A stretch of DNA of 64,000 nucleotides from Coriaria nepalensis. Taxonomy: Eukaryota; Streptophyta; Magnoliopsida; Cucurbitales; Coriariaceae. The notes under the pieces were generated by a model. The model searched no databases. It was not told where the DNA came from and saw nothing but the letters and a program-made list of their open reading frames with translations. A program made the translations under genes and the position numbers. This document shows positions 10,303 through 20,948 of this stretch, in pieces. Position 1 is the stretch's first letter; each line of letters opens with the position of its first letter. The stretch lies in NCBI GenBank assembly GCA_027186245.1, contig CP114487.1, positions 7,435,001-7,499,000 of the forward strand. Direction: 5' to 3'.

Positions 10303-12179
10303 TCAGTTTGGTATGACTTTAAGCAATTCGATATCGTACAAAAGGGTCTTGTCTATCAATCCTTGGTTCCGCAGCACGAAATCAAGCGCCCTTTGGCCCT
10401 ATGAAACATGGATTGATATACCATTTGCAGATTAATCACAATTCAAATCAATGAAAATAACATAAGCTTGCTAGAAGAAGACATGGAAACAAAAATTATT
10501 TACCGAGAATGTGGTCGGTTTTGGACCCCTCTTGTTGAAGTCATTCTCTGGATAACCCAATTCTGGGGGCACTATAATCCTGCATTCCTGCAAAGTAGTT
10601 TATCAACTTCATTTTTTTTGGGATTTTTGTTTGTTCTTTATCTCTTTTTTTAATTATTATTATTGTCCTGTAAGAAGAAGAAGAAGGAAGTATATAGTAC
10701 ATCTCTAAAGCCAAAAGAAAAAATGCAGCAAGAAGCACCTTCTAACCCCACCTAACGCCATGCCTGGAACAGCTTCCTCGAAGGCTGGTATTACCTGAAC
10801 AGTTTAAGAATCTTCATGCAGCAAAATGACATATACATGCTCACCGAAAAATCTTAAGTTGATACTTACCTCTTGAGTTCCTAACCTAAATTTGAAAAAC
10901 TCCTTGTCATCGCCCTGCATGTTGAAAAATCATAACAGAGTCTAATCAGGTAGTCTTCTTTTTGGATGCCCAATAAATCTCTTGTGAGTGAGATGTTCAA
11001 ATTCCATACCTCAAAGGACCCACCCTTGGTCTTATTTCGGGCTTCAAATATGCGGCCATAATATCCTATCGTGTAACCATCCCAATCAACCTAACACATG
11101 GTCAAGAAAATATTTCCATTTCTTCACTCAAGTCTCAAATGCAAAACTAAGATACAAAAAAATGATCATGGTTTCAGATTTTAGTGCAAATACTTGTGTG
11201 GAAGACAATATTAGGCTATACTTGTAAAATGTGCCGTGGTGGCTTACCACGACTGTATCACCCATTTTGGCTGTGGGACCGTTTCCAACACGCAAGTCCT
11301 GAAATCTTTGCAAATACTTAGTTAAGACAAATAAGCATTATACTTGAGCAAAGAGGTTTGACTATCTATCAAATAGTTATAAAATGTTTTGACCTTATAT
11401 TGGAGGCCTGACTCGGTCTCTTTGTAGTCCGGATACTTCATCTTAGACTTGCCATAATCCTTTCCCCGGAGTGCTGGCACTGTATGTACAATCCAAAAAA
11501 ATAATAATAATAACCGTAATAATCTCTGTTTCATGGTATAGCTTCTGCAAGGTCTAATCGTTTCGAGATAATCCAGGACTTCTTAATCAATATGCAACAC
11601 TATTTCAGTCCCTTGATAAGAGGAATAGATATACAATTCATCCAAATTCTAAGAAGCAGAGCATGGAGATAACTTAAATTGAAGAATACCTCAAGAACCT
11701 AAAAACAAAAGGAATATTGAGAAAGAGAAGAAAATGTTTTAGGCTATTTTAAACCTGCATAACAATGTTGGGTTTTATTATTCCTCATAAAAAAGGAATT
11801 AAGAAAAAAGTAGTAGCAGATATCAGGATTGGAGGAGAAAAAAAAAAACAAGGGACAACAAGAAATATTACTGTCAGCAAAATCAGATGCCATGGCCAGT
11901 CCATCGTTTGAACCATTTGCATTCTTCAAAAAAAGAGCTCCACCAAGAAACCCAATTGATGATATCAAAACAGGTCTCCTGACAAACACTTGCTGAACAC
12001 TTGGAGGGCTAACATTTTGAGATTCGTGAACGGATTGAGCTCGAGGCAATCTCTGAAACAAGAAGAACAAGTGTTTTCAGTGGGGGGAGGAAAGAGAGAG
12101 AAGAGGGCAAAATGACTGCACTTACCTTTATAGAAGGTGAGGATTTGGGCAGAAAGCCAGTAGCTGAAATCGACGCCAT
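10303..12179 (-). CDS. FKBP19: Thylakoid-lumen FKBP-type peptidyl-prolyl isomerase, FKBP19-like
   Basis: Nine minus-strand exons (12126-12179, 11872-12052, 11394-11479, 11248-11298, 11010-11090, 10870-10914, 10739-10794, 10504-10579, 10303-10398) join to 241 residues. The N-terminus is a bipartite lumen-targeting peptide: a basic Ser/Pro-rich part, then Arg43-Arg44, a hydrophobic core (VLISSIGFLGGALFL) and an AxA cleavage site (Ala71-Met-Ala73), as in Tat-route lumen proteins. The FKBP domain runs from about residue 100 to the end (DWDGYTIGYYGRIFEARNKT, VIPAFEEAVPGMALGG, RIIVPPELGYP). I recognise FKBP19 (At5g13410) from the C-terminal insert and the ending LLKVIPN. Many lumen FKBPs have weak isomerase activity and act in photosynthetic complex assembly. 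A decayed start of the neighbouring GST-N gene lies 109 bp upstream. Confidence 0.9.
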
Positions 12180-12516
12180 TACCACTTTCTTTCCAGGACT
12201 GTCTTGTAATTAGAAGAACAAACTTTTTCGCGGGAAGATAACGGGAAAGGACAGAGAAAAAGGACTGAGAAAGAGATAAAGATGACATTTTTATGGCTCG
12301 AGAGAGGCGAAGGAAGGTAGAGGATTCGCATGCTTCTACTAAACTAAACGAGAGCGTCCGTCTTGCTCATCTTCCCAAGCCCAGAAAAGCCCAGTCCAAC
12401 AACAAAAAGGCCCAAATAATGCTTGACCCGGCTCAATGTACCCAACTCCCCCACCCGGTCCACGTAGCAGACGAAGAAACAAACCTCTCTGCTACAGAGA
12501 AGACGAAGAAGAAGAA
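12180..12516. promoter_or_regulatory. Bidirectional promoter between FKBP19-like and methyltransferase genes
   Basis: Only 337 bp separate two divergent start codons. AGCCCA at 12378-12383 and 12388-12393 and GGCCCA at 12409-12414 form a compact site II cluster that could serve both genes. The part 12270-12440 is similar to the promoter and first codons of the GST-N gene (9890-10045), including an ATG at 12286-12288 on the minus strand in the same local context. Both flanking products go to organelles, which fits site II control. Confidence 0.65.
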
Positions 12517-14783
12517 ATGAAGAGGATTTTGCTGGGAATTTGCAGCTCATCGTCATTGTGGAGTAGTAAGACAAGGCAGAGAAACAAATTGTTCTCTCTT
12601 CTCCTCTCCAGTTCTTTTTGTACAGATAACAATGAGACCAGCAGCAGCAGTGATGGGATGCAGAGCTCAAGGGTCATGATCTTTGATCGCAATCTCAAAC
12701 GCAAACAGGTCAGTTTACTCGTAAGCATTTCTCGAATCGAGAGCAATTTTTATTAAACCATTAAAAAAAAAGAAGGAATTTTGTCATGTTAATCATACAA
12801 TTCCAACCTGAAAAGTACTTTTCATCAGTTATTGTAATGTAGTATGTACTATACTACATTGTGATGTTCTGGTCCAGCTGTTCTTTTGCTTTTTCCTCCT
12901 TTTCATTCAAGTGCTTATATTTGTTTCTGGTGAAAGCGGGACCGAGCAGCATGGTTGCATCGCCCAGAGGATCCTCTTGTTGATACTGTTGCTGAAAACC
13001 TGTTGGATCGCTTGGAGGTAGTAAATATTTTCATTTTCTTTGACATATCAAAATGCTTCCATAATTGATTTGATCTTTCTAGTTTATATATGCTATGTGC
13101 GTCTTTTTGCAGGATTGTAAGAAGTCATTTCCTACAGCATTATGTATGGGGGGTTCATCGGAGGCTATCAGGCGTTTGTTACATGGTCGTGGTAAGTAAA
13201 TCGAGCTGGATTATCTTGAATTGTTTTGAGGAATGAATTGAACTGCGACACTGATTCTATGTTTGTCAGGTTCAATTGAAAAGCTTATAATGATGGATGC
13301 ATCTGATGACATGTTGAAATTGTGTAAAGAGTCCGAGGGCACACATAATGATAATATCGAAACATCTTTCATAGTTGGGGATGAAGAGTTCTTGCCCCTT
13401 GAAGAAAGGTGATTCTATTGCACACTTGTATGTTTCATTTTATGTTCCTGTAAGATTTTTGTTTCTTCCTTCATGGACTGAATTCGTTAAGGCTTCAATT
13501 TCTTGTATGTGTGGATATGAAGCTCGGTAGATCTGGTTATAAGTTGCTTGGGGCTCCATTGGACAAATGATCTTCCTGGAGCGATGATTCAGGTTCGTGC
13601 TTTTCTTTTCTTTTTTCCTCCTAATTTATGGCCTCAATTCTTATATATTAGTATAGATTGGTAATGTGGTAGTATACTTATTTAGCTATCTAAGGCCCGT
13701 GCGTAATGCTTATATTTTTTGTGTCCTTGACAGAGTAGATTGGCATTGAAGCCAGATGGCCTATTTTTAGCAGCTATTCTGGGTGGAGAGACCTTGAAGT
13801 TGTTCATTCTTCTCTTTTTATTCGAAGTTAGAAGAATCATACTTCAGTGAATTAATGTATATAATTCGATTTTATATTCCTTTTATGTATGAGTAGGGAG
13901 CTGAGAATATCATGCACTGTAGCACAAATGGAGCGTGAAGGAGGTATCAGTCCACGAGTTTCACCCCTAGCCCAAGTATATGACAGTATTTTAAATTCAT
14001 GTTTTGGAAAAATTAGCATCACATGCTCTTCAGAATGAATCATATCATCTGCACAAATTATGTTCTCTCTAATACCAGGAGAACTAAGAACTGTAATAAT
14101 TCCATAGGAGATGCACTGACAGGAAAGTTTCTTTGGTGTTTTCTAACTAGGTAAGGGATGCAGGCAATCTATTAACTAGAGCCGGGTTTAGTCTTCCAGG
14201 TGTTGATGTTGATACATATACAGTTAGATATCCAAGCGGTGAGCATTATTCCCCTCTCTACAAAACATCTAGATCCATTTTTGCTAGATTTGGTGTTACA
14301 ATTTTATCTCCCCTCTGCACCGATACAGCGCTCGAACTGATAGAACACCTTCGTGCAATGGGTGAAACTAATGCTCTTCTCCAAAGGAACGCGGTAAGTT
14401 ACTTTTAAGCTTTGTACTCAAACATTTTATCTTCAATGGCAACTTAATATGAAGTTTTGGGTTGTTAATATATGAGACCAGATCCTAAAGAGAGAAACAG
14501 CCCTTGCAACTGCAGCTATTTACGATTCAATGTTTGGGGCAGAAGACGGAACAATTCCCGCAACCTTTCAGGTAAAATATTGGACAAGGAATTGGAATGT
14601 TTCACTGGTGATTAAATAGAGTCTAAGTAGGAAATTACGAAATTGTTTCCGGCCTTGTAGGTTATTTACATGACGGGGTGGAGAGAGCATCATTCTCAGC
14701 AGAAGGCGAAAAGACGGGGATCTGCCACTGTGTCCTTCCAGGACATCCAGGAGCAATTTGGAAGTGATAGTCCATCACTGTAG
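12517..14783 (+). CDS. NDUFAF5: Mitochondrial NDUFAF5-type methyltransferase (complex I assembly)
   Basis: Eleven exons (12517-12708, 12937-13017, 13113-13191, 13270-13408, 13523-13592, 13734-13798, 13897-13975, 14151-14238, 14329-14393, 14482-14571, 14661-14783) join to 356 residues. The first about 45 residues are Ser/Arg/Leu-rich with no acidic residues, a mitochondrial presequence. Then come the family signature [15 protein letters not shown] and a class I methyltransferase fold, with [20 protein letters not shown] and [21 protein letters not shown]. Human NDUFAF5 hydroxylates an Arg of the NDUFS7 subunit during complex I assembly; the Arabidopsis counterpart is At1g22800 (from memory). 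The usual glycine-rich SAM loop is weak here ([10 protein letters not shown], about residues 100-109). It is divergent to the FKBP19-like gene with a 337-bp shared promoter. Confidence 0.92.
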
Positions 14784-15808
14784 TCTCATCTCGACAGAAT
14801 AATTTCACTCTCAGTTGTAACTTGCGAGATGGTAATTTCTATACGCATCAAGTCGTCGTGTTGTAAAGTTCGACGATTGCATTGACCGGGAAGGCTGCTC
14901 TGTTTGCCAGAGTTTGTGGATGTATCAAACACAGATTTACTTCAATAACTGACTGGTCCGGACCAAAGTTTGCTAGTCTTATTTATGATTTCAAGTTTCA
15001 AAAAGCAATTTATCAACCGTTCATGTGTCATTTGCTGTAATCTGATTACCTTAATAATTCAAGAAACTCTTGCGATGTTCAAATCAAAACTAAAAAGTTC
15101 GTACAAGAAAGATCTCATCTTTGTTTGAAATGAAGATAACATTTCAACTTGAATTAATTACAAGGCAAAATCTATTTCTTTCTTTCTGTTTTTTCTTTTT
15201 CTTTTTAATTTTTTTTTATTGTTTTAATTTTTTATTATTTTTGAGTCGCGAGATGTTAATTAATGTGAAGGGGGTGTTTGGTTTATTTTTTAAAATACAT
15301 GGGAATTAAAATAAATATTATTTATTTATTTTATTTATTTTATTTATTTTATTTATTTTATTTATTTTATTTATTTTATTTATTTTATTTATTTTATTAT
15401 ATTAAAGTGAAGAATTATTTTTATATTTTTAATAAGAAGATGATTTATTTAAAAATATATATATTTTTCGAATATTTATTTATCAAGTATTTATTTCCAA
15501 TATTTTTATAAATTTAAAATTATTATTTTTTATTACTTATTTCTTATATAATCAAAAACATATTCCAATTCCATATCACTTTCCAATTTTTCATCCATCT
15601 CTCTCTCTAGAACTTCTTGTTTCTGATTGTGTGTTTGTTTTCTTCTATACATATCCGTCACAGATTCACTTTCCTTTCTTCTTCTTCTTCTTCTTCTCCT
15701 TCTCTTTTTCTCATCGTTTCTCACGTCTCCCGATAAATAATCTTCTTCCCCCTTTTTTTCTCTTTTTTTTTTCCCGGAAAATCATTTTTGTAGGAGGACG
15801 AATTGGGA
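14784..15808. other. AT-rich intergenic region with minisatellite
   Basis: The left part is the 3' UTR of the methyltransferase gene. The centre is almost pure A/T and includes a 9-bp tandem repeat (listed separately). The right end is a pyrimidine-rich tract (CTT runs near 15675-15700) typical of a plant 5' leader. No gene seen. Confidence 0.5.
15318..15398. repeat. 9-bp minisatellite, TTTATTTTA units
   Basis: Eight to nine near-perfect copies of a 9-bp unit lie in a flank that is almost free of G and C. Read as protein this gives an artificial Leu-Phe-Tyr repeat, which is not a gene. Confidence 0.9.
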
Positions 15809-17514
15809 ATGGATCTATTGGCTGTGAATGTCAAGAACACCGCCATTCTTAGCCCTCTTCTACTTCAAAAATCGCTTCCTGAGAAATCGATTTCATGGAA
15901 TTCGGGGAAGATGTCGAGAAGACTATCATCTTCTTCTTTTGGAGTTGAAGGCTGGAGAATGATTGAGATAAGGGTTTTCAGGCGCAAGTTTTGCTCTTCA
16001 TCTTCTGGCCACCGTTCACTTGTTCCGAGGGCCATGGCCAAAAGGAATCACGACAATTCCTCGTCTTCTGGTATACTTTTTCAAATTTTGATTTTCCTTA
16101 TTATCTCTGAGCTTTGATTGTTCTGAGATTTTTATTGATTCAGACTTTGACTTTCGGCTTGTTCTATGTATGTTCTACTCTCTGAATTTGATCTTCACAG
16201 TTCATGGAAACTATGAAGCTCTTCTCCTTTTACTTCTGAAATGGGGAAAGGGGATTTTGTAAATAGGTGATACATCATGTGCCGAAAGTGTAATTTTTTC
16301 CCTTAAATTGTCTGAAACTCACTTTGATCACATGTTTGTTAGTTGAGCATGGATTCTGGTCGTGACCTTTCTCTAGCATGTTTTCAGAACTAGAAAAGCA
16401 AGCTAGGTCCTTCAAGCCTTTATATATGTCACTCTATTTGATTACTCAATAAAATTACAGGAAGTGGAGATCATTTAAATCCAGAAGGAGATGGTGTGAA
16501 AGGAAGCAACTCTTCTGATGGAAAAAAACCAAATGACACCTCTTCCAAGAAATCCCATCGTGTAAACTTGGATTGGAGAGAATTCAGAGCTAACCTCTTT
16601 GCTCAAGAGCAGGTAATGCATGTGTATTTTCTTCAACGAAAATCATTCCTCAAACATGCTTGTCTTCAGCTTGGTTCATGGTACTATGAATATATATATA
16701 TATATATATGAATGCTAGGCCTACTTTCCCTTTCTGTAACATTTTAGACCCTCTTTTATGTTTTCATGTGGTCTGGTATTAGAAACAAAATTTAGTTTTG
16801 AGAAAGCCAAGAAAATGAAACTCTTTTGGGCAGGGTGAAGAAGCAGAACCCAGTGCTCACAGTCAAGGTGCAGCACCTTCCCACGAGCCTAAGCCTCTGG
16901 GCCTGAAGTGGGCACACCCAATTCCAGTACCAGAGACCGGGTGTGTCCTTGTTGCCACAGAAAAACTCGACGGGGTCCGAACCTTCGAAAGAACTGTAGT
17001 CCTCCTCCTCAGATCTGGGACCAGACACCCACAAGAGGGCCCATTTGGAATCGTCATTAACCGCCCGCTTCACAAGAAGATCAAGCATATGAAACCCACT
17101 AACCTGGATTTAGCAACTACTTTTTCCGACTGCTCGTTACATTTTGGGGGTCCACTTGAAGCCAGCATGTTTCTTCTGAAAACAGGGGAGAAGCCCAAGC
17201 TCCATGGATTCGAAGAGGTTATGTCAGGTCTCTGTTTTGGTGCTCGGAACAGTTTGGATGAAGCTGCTGGGCTTGTGAAGAAGGGGGTTTTAAAGCCTCA
17301 CGATTTTAGATTCTTTGTGGGTTATGCTGGGTGGCAGTTTGATCAGTTGAGAGAGGAGATTGAATCGGATTATTGGCACGCTGCTGCTTGTAGCTCCAAT
17401 CTGATTTCTGGTCTTTCTTCAGATTCTTCTTCGGAAGGCTTGTGGGAGGAGATTTTGGAGCTTATGGGAGGTGACTATTCAGAATTGAGCAGAAAGCCTA
17501 AGCAAGATATGTAA
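15809..17514 (+). CDS. UPF0301/AlgH-like protein (DUF179), probably plastid
   Basis: Three exons (15809-16070, 16461-16612, 16834-17514) join to 364 residues. The first about 90 residues are rich in Ser and Arg and resemble a plastid transit peptide. A Ser/Lys-rich linker and the segment VNLDWREFRANLFAQEQ follow. The conserved domain begins near residue 155 (KWAHPIPVPETGCVLVATEKLDG) and contains the family hallmarks GPFGIVINRPL, LHFGGPL and FFVGYAGWQFDQL with the final SDYWHAA. This is the UPF0301 fold known from bacterial AlgH; plant members such as At1g33780 (from memory) are plastid-predicted. No enzyme activity is established for the family. The start is the first ATG after a pyrimidine-rich leader. 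Confidence 0.93.
16690..16709. repeat. (TA)n microsatellite in intron 2 of the UPF0301 gene
   Basis: Ten TA dinucleotides lie within the second intron. Confidence 0.85.
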
Positions 17515-18399
17515 CGTAATGTAGTGTTAAATAAGTGAAAGTTTGGGGAGATTGGAAGCAAAAATGTACAGAGAGATAGCTTGGCTATTCAAGTCAGTAG
17601 ATCTTATTTTTCCTCTTCTTTCTTAGCCTAGCTATTTTAAGATTCATGTAATATCAGAGTTATGCTTAACTTGTTTGAAGGAGAGCTGTGTAATTATATA
17701 AAAAAATTATCATGTTCTAGTTTCCAGTTTGACATTTCTTAATTGGAGGCTTGGACAAAAGAAGCAAAAAGTGTGGGGAATGCAATCTCTATGTTATATT
17801 TGTTTGGTTACGTATTTTAAATTTTTGCATTTTAAAATTTATATATTTTAAATTTTGAAAATAATTACCAAACTGGTAATAAAATGTGAAAATAATTATT
17901 AACTAAATTGAAAATGTGTGTTATTAGGGATAAAAAAATTATCAAAAGTTATTCTCTATTTCTGATAAACATGTTTCAAAAACTGAAATGCGTTGCCAAA
18001 CAGAAAAACGTTCACATCTAGCCAGTTGATAAACTGGCCTCTCTCACTATACAAACCAAATTTCACACTATTTCTTAAACCGTAAGAAAAACCAACTGCC
18101 CGGACCCCGTTCCCCCATTCCGATGCTTCTGCATTCATACTGCTGTTTTATACACTTCTCTCATCTCCACTATCCAACTCAGGTCAACCCTTCTCCCCTT
18201 TTCTTAGTGGGTTTTTTCCCCTTGATAGAAATTCAAGTCACTTTTAGTAGTGAGGGCTGGAAAGAGCAGGGCAGAGCAGCCTGGTTTTTAAGACCATCCC
18301 ATTTTCCTTTGCAGAGAAGACAAAAAGACAGCAGAGAGATTTGGTTTTTCCAGTAATCACCAGATATAAATCTTTCTTCTTGTTGTTCTTCAAAGGCAA
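17515..18399. other. Intergenic, convergent 3' ends, with a MITE
   Basis: The UPF0301 gene ends from the left and the kinase gene from the right. A short inverted-repeat element is at 17801-18002 (listed separately). No gene seen. Confidence 0.5.
17801..18002. mobile_element. MITE with TGTTTGG...CCAAACA ends
   Basis: The first 22 bases (TGTTTGGTTACGTATTTTAA) and the inverted last 22 bases (TGTTTGGCAACGCATTTCAG) match at about 70-75 percent. The interior is AT-rich and non-coding, about 200 bp in all. Such TGTTTGG termini are common in plant hAT-like MITEs. The 8-bp flanks do not match, so the target-site duplication has decayed or the true ends differ by some bases. Confidence 0.6.
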
Positions 18400-20948
18400 C
18401 TAGCCTAGTTTCTGTTGGTGTTTGTCCAAACGGGCTTTCCGGAAAGCCTGTTGCATCAGTCTCTCATGCTCCTTAAGCATATCTTCCATGTTACTTCCAG
18501 GCGGAACCAACGGTCCTGAGTGATGGATCCTATTATTCCTTCTATAACCCTATAAGAAAAATAAATAAATAAATAAAATAACCACAAGAGTATCTAACTA
18601 ACTAACTACTTTAACAGAAAGAATACATCAAACAAGAAAGAAGAATTGTTTGAACTGATTTCTTACCGGTCCGGAACCTTGGTCCGAATCTCTATCATCT
18701 TTCTGTATAGAAGGGACGGACAGGTCTGATAGAGGTTGAGCCTTCACAGAACTCAGTGCCCTTAACTCTTCATTTGTTCTAGCGGGCCTGGATGGTTTAG
18801 TCCAAGTCGATCCTGAGGAGTGAACCATGGAACTAGAATGTGTGTATCCATTTCTCATAGCTCCACTAGGGGCCACCATAGTAAACCCGGACCCACCATC
18901 CTCTTGAGGATTCAGTTTATGACTAACAGTCTTAGGATTTGCTTGTCCCTGCATTTTAAATTTTTAATCATTAGAGCCATTAGAGAGAAAGAGAAAAAAA
19001 GAGAGAGATGCAGAATGGAAGAATCAAGAATATATTAATAACCTGCAATCGGATATCTCCTGCTGTATTGTATTCTGGTGTTCTTACCAGCTTAGAGTCT
19101 CTTGAGCCTCTTCTAGCTGATTCAGGACCACGGCGATTAACTGTATCCGCTTTTTTCCTTAAATTAAAAAATCAATAAATCAATAAATCAAAAAAATGCA
19201 TAAGAACTTCATATTCCAAGAGCCTCTGAAAATTTTGTTGGATAAGGGGACCTTTTTGCTTCCTCCTCTCGAAGCTTGGCATCAAACTCCTTGCTTGGAG
19301 GATATTTAGGCAGACTTTTTGGGTCACAAGGGAGAGGTTCAGTTTTGAAAAACTGAAAAAATGAATAAAATTTACTAAAACATGGTTAATTCTGTTCTGA
19401 CAAAACTCAAGCAACAACACATGAGCGTTTGTATGGAAACTCAAAAAAAGTACCTTACTTCCAAGTGCGGACCTAGCTGATCCTCTATCCTCGGGTTGAA
19501 TGGAAAGGAGGCTTTCTATAAGATCAAAAGCAGAAGGAGAAATGTTCCTGAACATATCGGCTAGACGGCTCTTGTAGGGTTGTTGTGGTTTGAAACTAGT
19601 TGCTAAAGGTAATTTAGTTTTTTTCCAGTAATCTTCTGGAGGTGAACCACACAACTTGAATATCTTATGCATTTGTTCGACCTCTGTTCTTCCGGGCATT
19701 ATCGGCTTTCCCACAAACAGCTCAGCTAGAATGCAACCATAGCTCCAAAGATCGATAGCAGCTCCATACTCAGTAGAACCAAGCAAGAGCTCAGGTGCTC
19801 TATACCATAGAGTCACAACCCTGCTTGTTAAAGGCTGGTTTTGATCAGGGTCAAAAAGGGTAGCTAATCCAAAGTCCCCAATCTTAAGTACCCCATTATT
19901 ATCAATCAGAAGATTCGACCCCTTAATGTCTCTATGCAGCACGCCCCGTGAATGGCAGTGCTCCAGCCCATGTAACAACTGTTGCATATAGCATTTAATC
20001 TGCATTCAAACACAATCCTCAAAATCAATCGTCATATTATTAATATTCAAAATGCTGTTTTTTCTTTTGTTATGTAATAACTTACCTGAGATTCTGTAAA
20101 CTTGACAGTAGGAGCTGCTGCTAGTCCAGCCAGGTCATGTTCCATGTACTCAAAAACAAGGTATAAGCTGGAAGATACTCTTGAAGTGACTAAACCCTCG
20201 AGCTTTATAATGTTTGGATGATCAAGTTTACGCAAAATGTAGATTTCTCTAGCCATGAACCGGACACTTTCTGGATCCATATTTACAAATCTAACCTTCT
20301 TCAACGCTACAATTTTACCAGTTACAAGATCTCGAGCCTTGTATACACTGCTGTAAGTTCCCTGTCCAATCTGCAAGTCATATAAAAACATATCGATAAA
20401 CAACGCATAAGTAATATCCTTCAACGAACCATCATCCAATCACAAGACGGCACATCAGATCAAATAAAGCAGTACCATAATAATGAAAGCACAAATGCAT
20501 AATATAGAGGTGAGGTGATATAAAACTAAAAGAAACTGACTTTGCCTAACTTCTCAAATGAGTCTGCCTGACGAGGGACCCACCCTTGGATGACATCGCC
20601 AGCAACTGAAGCTAACCAGGAGGGCCAACCCGACACGTCACCATCGCTCGGATTGGACAAACGAGATATCCTCTTCTTATTACTCTCTTCTTCAAGATCC
20701 TTTGATAGTATAATTTGCAGATTTTGCTTTCTTTGATGAACAGAAGAATTGACATTGGCCTGTGAAGCCTGCCTTGATAAGGGAATAACTGAGACATCAC
20801 CTTTAACCTCTACAATGAAATCTTCTGTCAAAACATCAGCAGGAGCAACCAATTGAACTGAAGACTTGTTGAGCTCATTTTCCCTACTGATGTTGTCGTT
20901 GTTGCTTTTCTCTGGTTCTGGCGACTCTTTTGAGCAGATGCTGCCCAT
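18400..20948 (-). CDS. CDK-like Ser/Thr protein kinase, IBS1/CRK1 group, myristoylation signal
   Basis: Seven minus-strand exons (20541-20948, 20086-20370, 19454-19999, 19252-19352, 19043-19157, 18667-18948, 18400-18549) join to 628 residues. The start MGSICS carries an N-myristoylation Gly2 and a palmitoylatable Cys5, predicting membrane attachment. A 136-residue Ser-rich leader ends with WPSWLASVAGDVIQGWVPR, typical of the plant subgroup. The kinase domain is complete: GQGTYSSVY loop (138-146), Lys160, HRDIKGSN with Asp255, DFG Asp273, a T-loop ending WYRAPE, and a CDK-type insert. PESVRFM takes the place of the PSTAIRE helix. The tail of about 220 residues is basic and Ser-rich. The closest relatives I recall are Arabidopsis At1g18670 (IBS1) and At1g71530. 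The cyclin partner, if any, cannot be read from sequence. Confidence 0.93.

Noticed and set aside
13852..14043. Minus-strand frame inside the methyltransferase gene
   Set aside because: Shadow of plus-strand exons and intron.
15278..15511. Plus-strand frame with repeated Leu-Phe-Tyr
   Set aside because: Pure product of the 9-bp AT minisatellite; not a protein.
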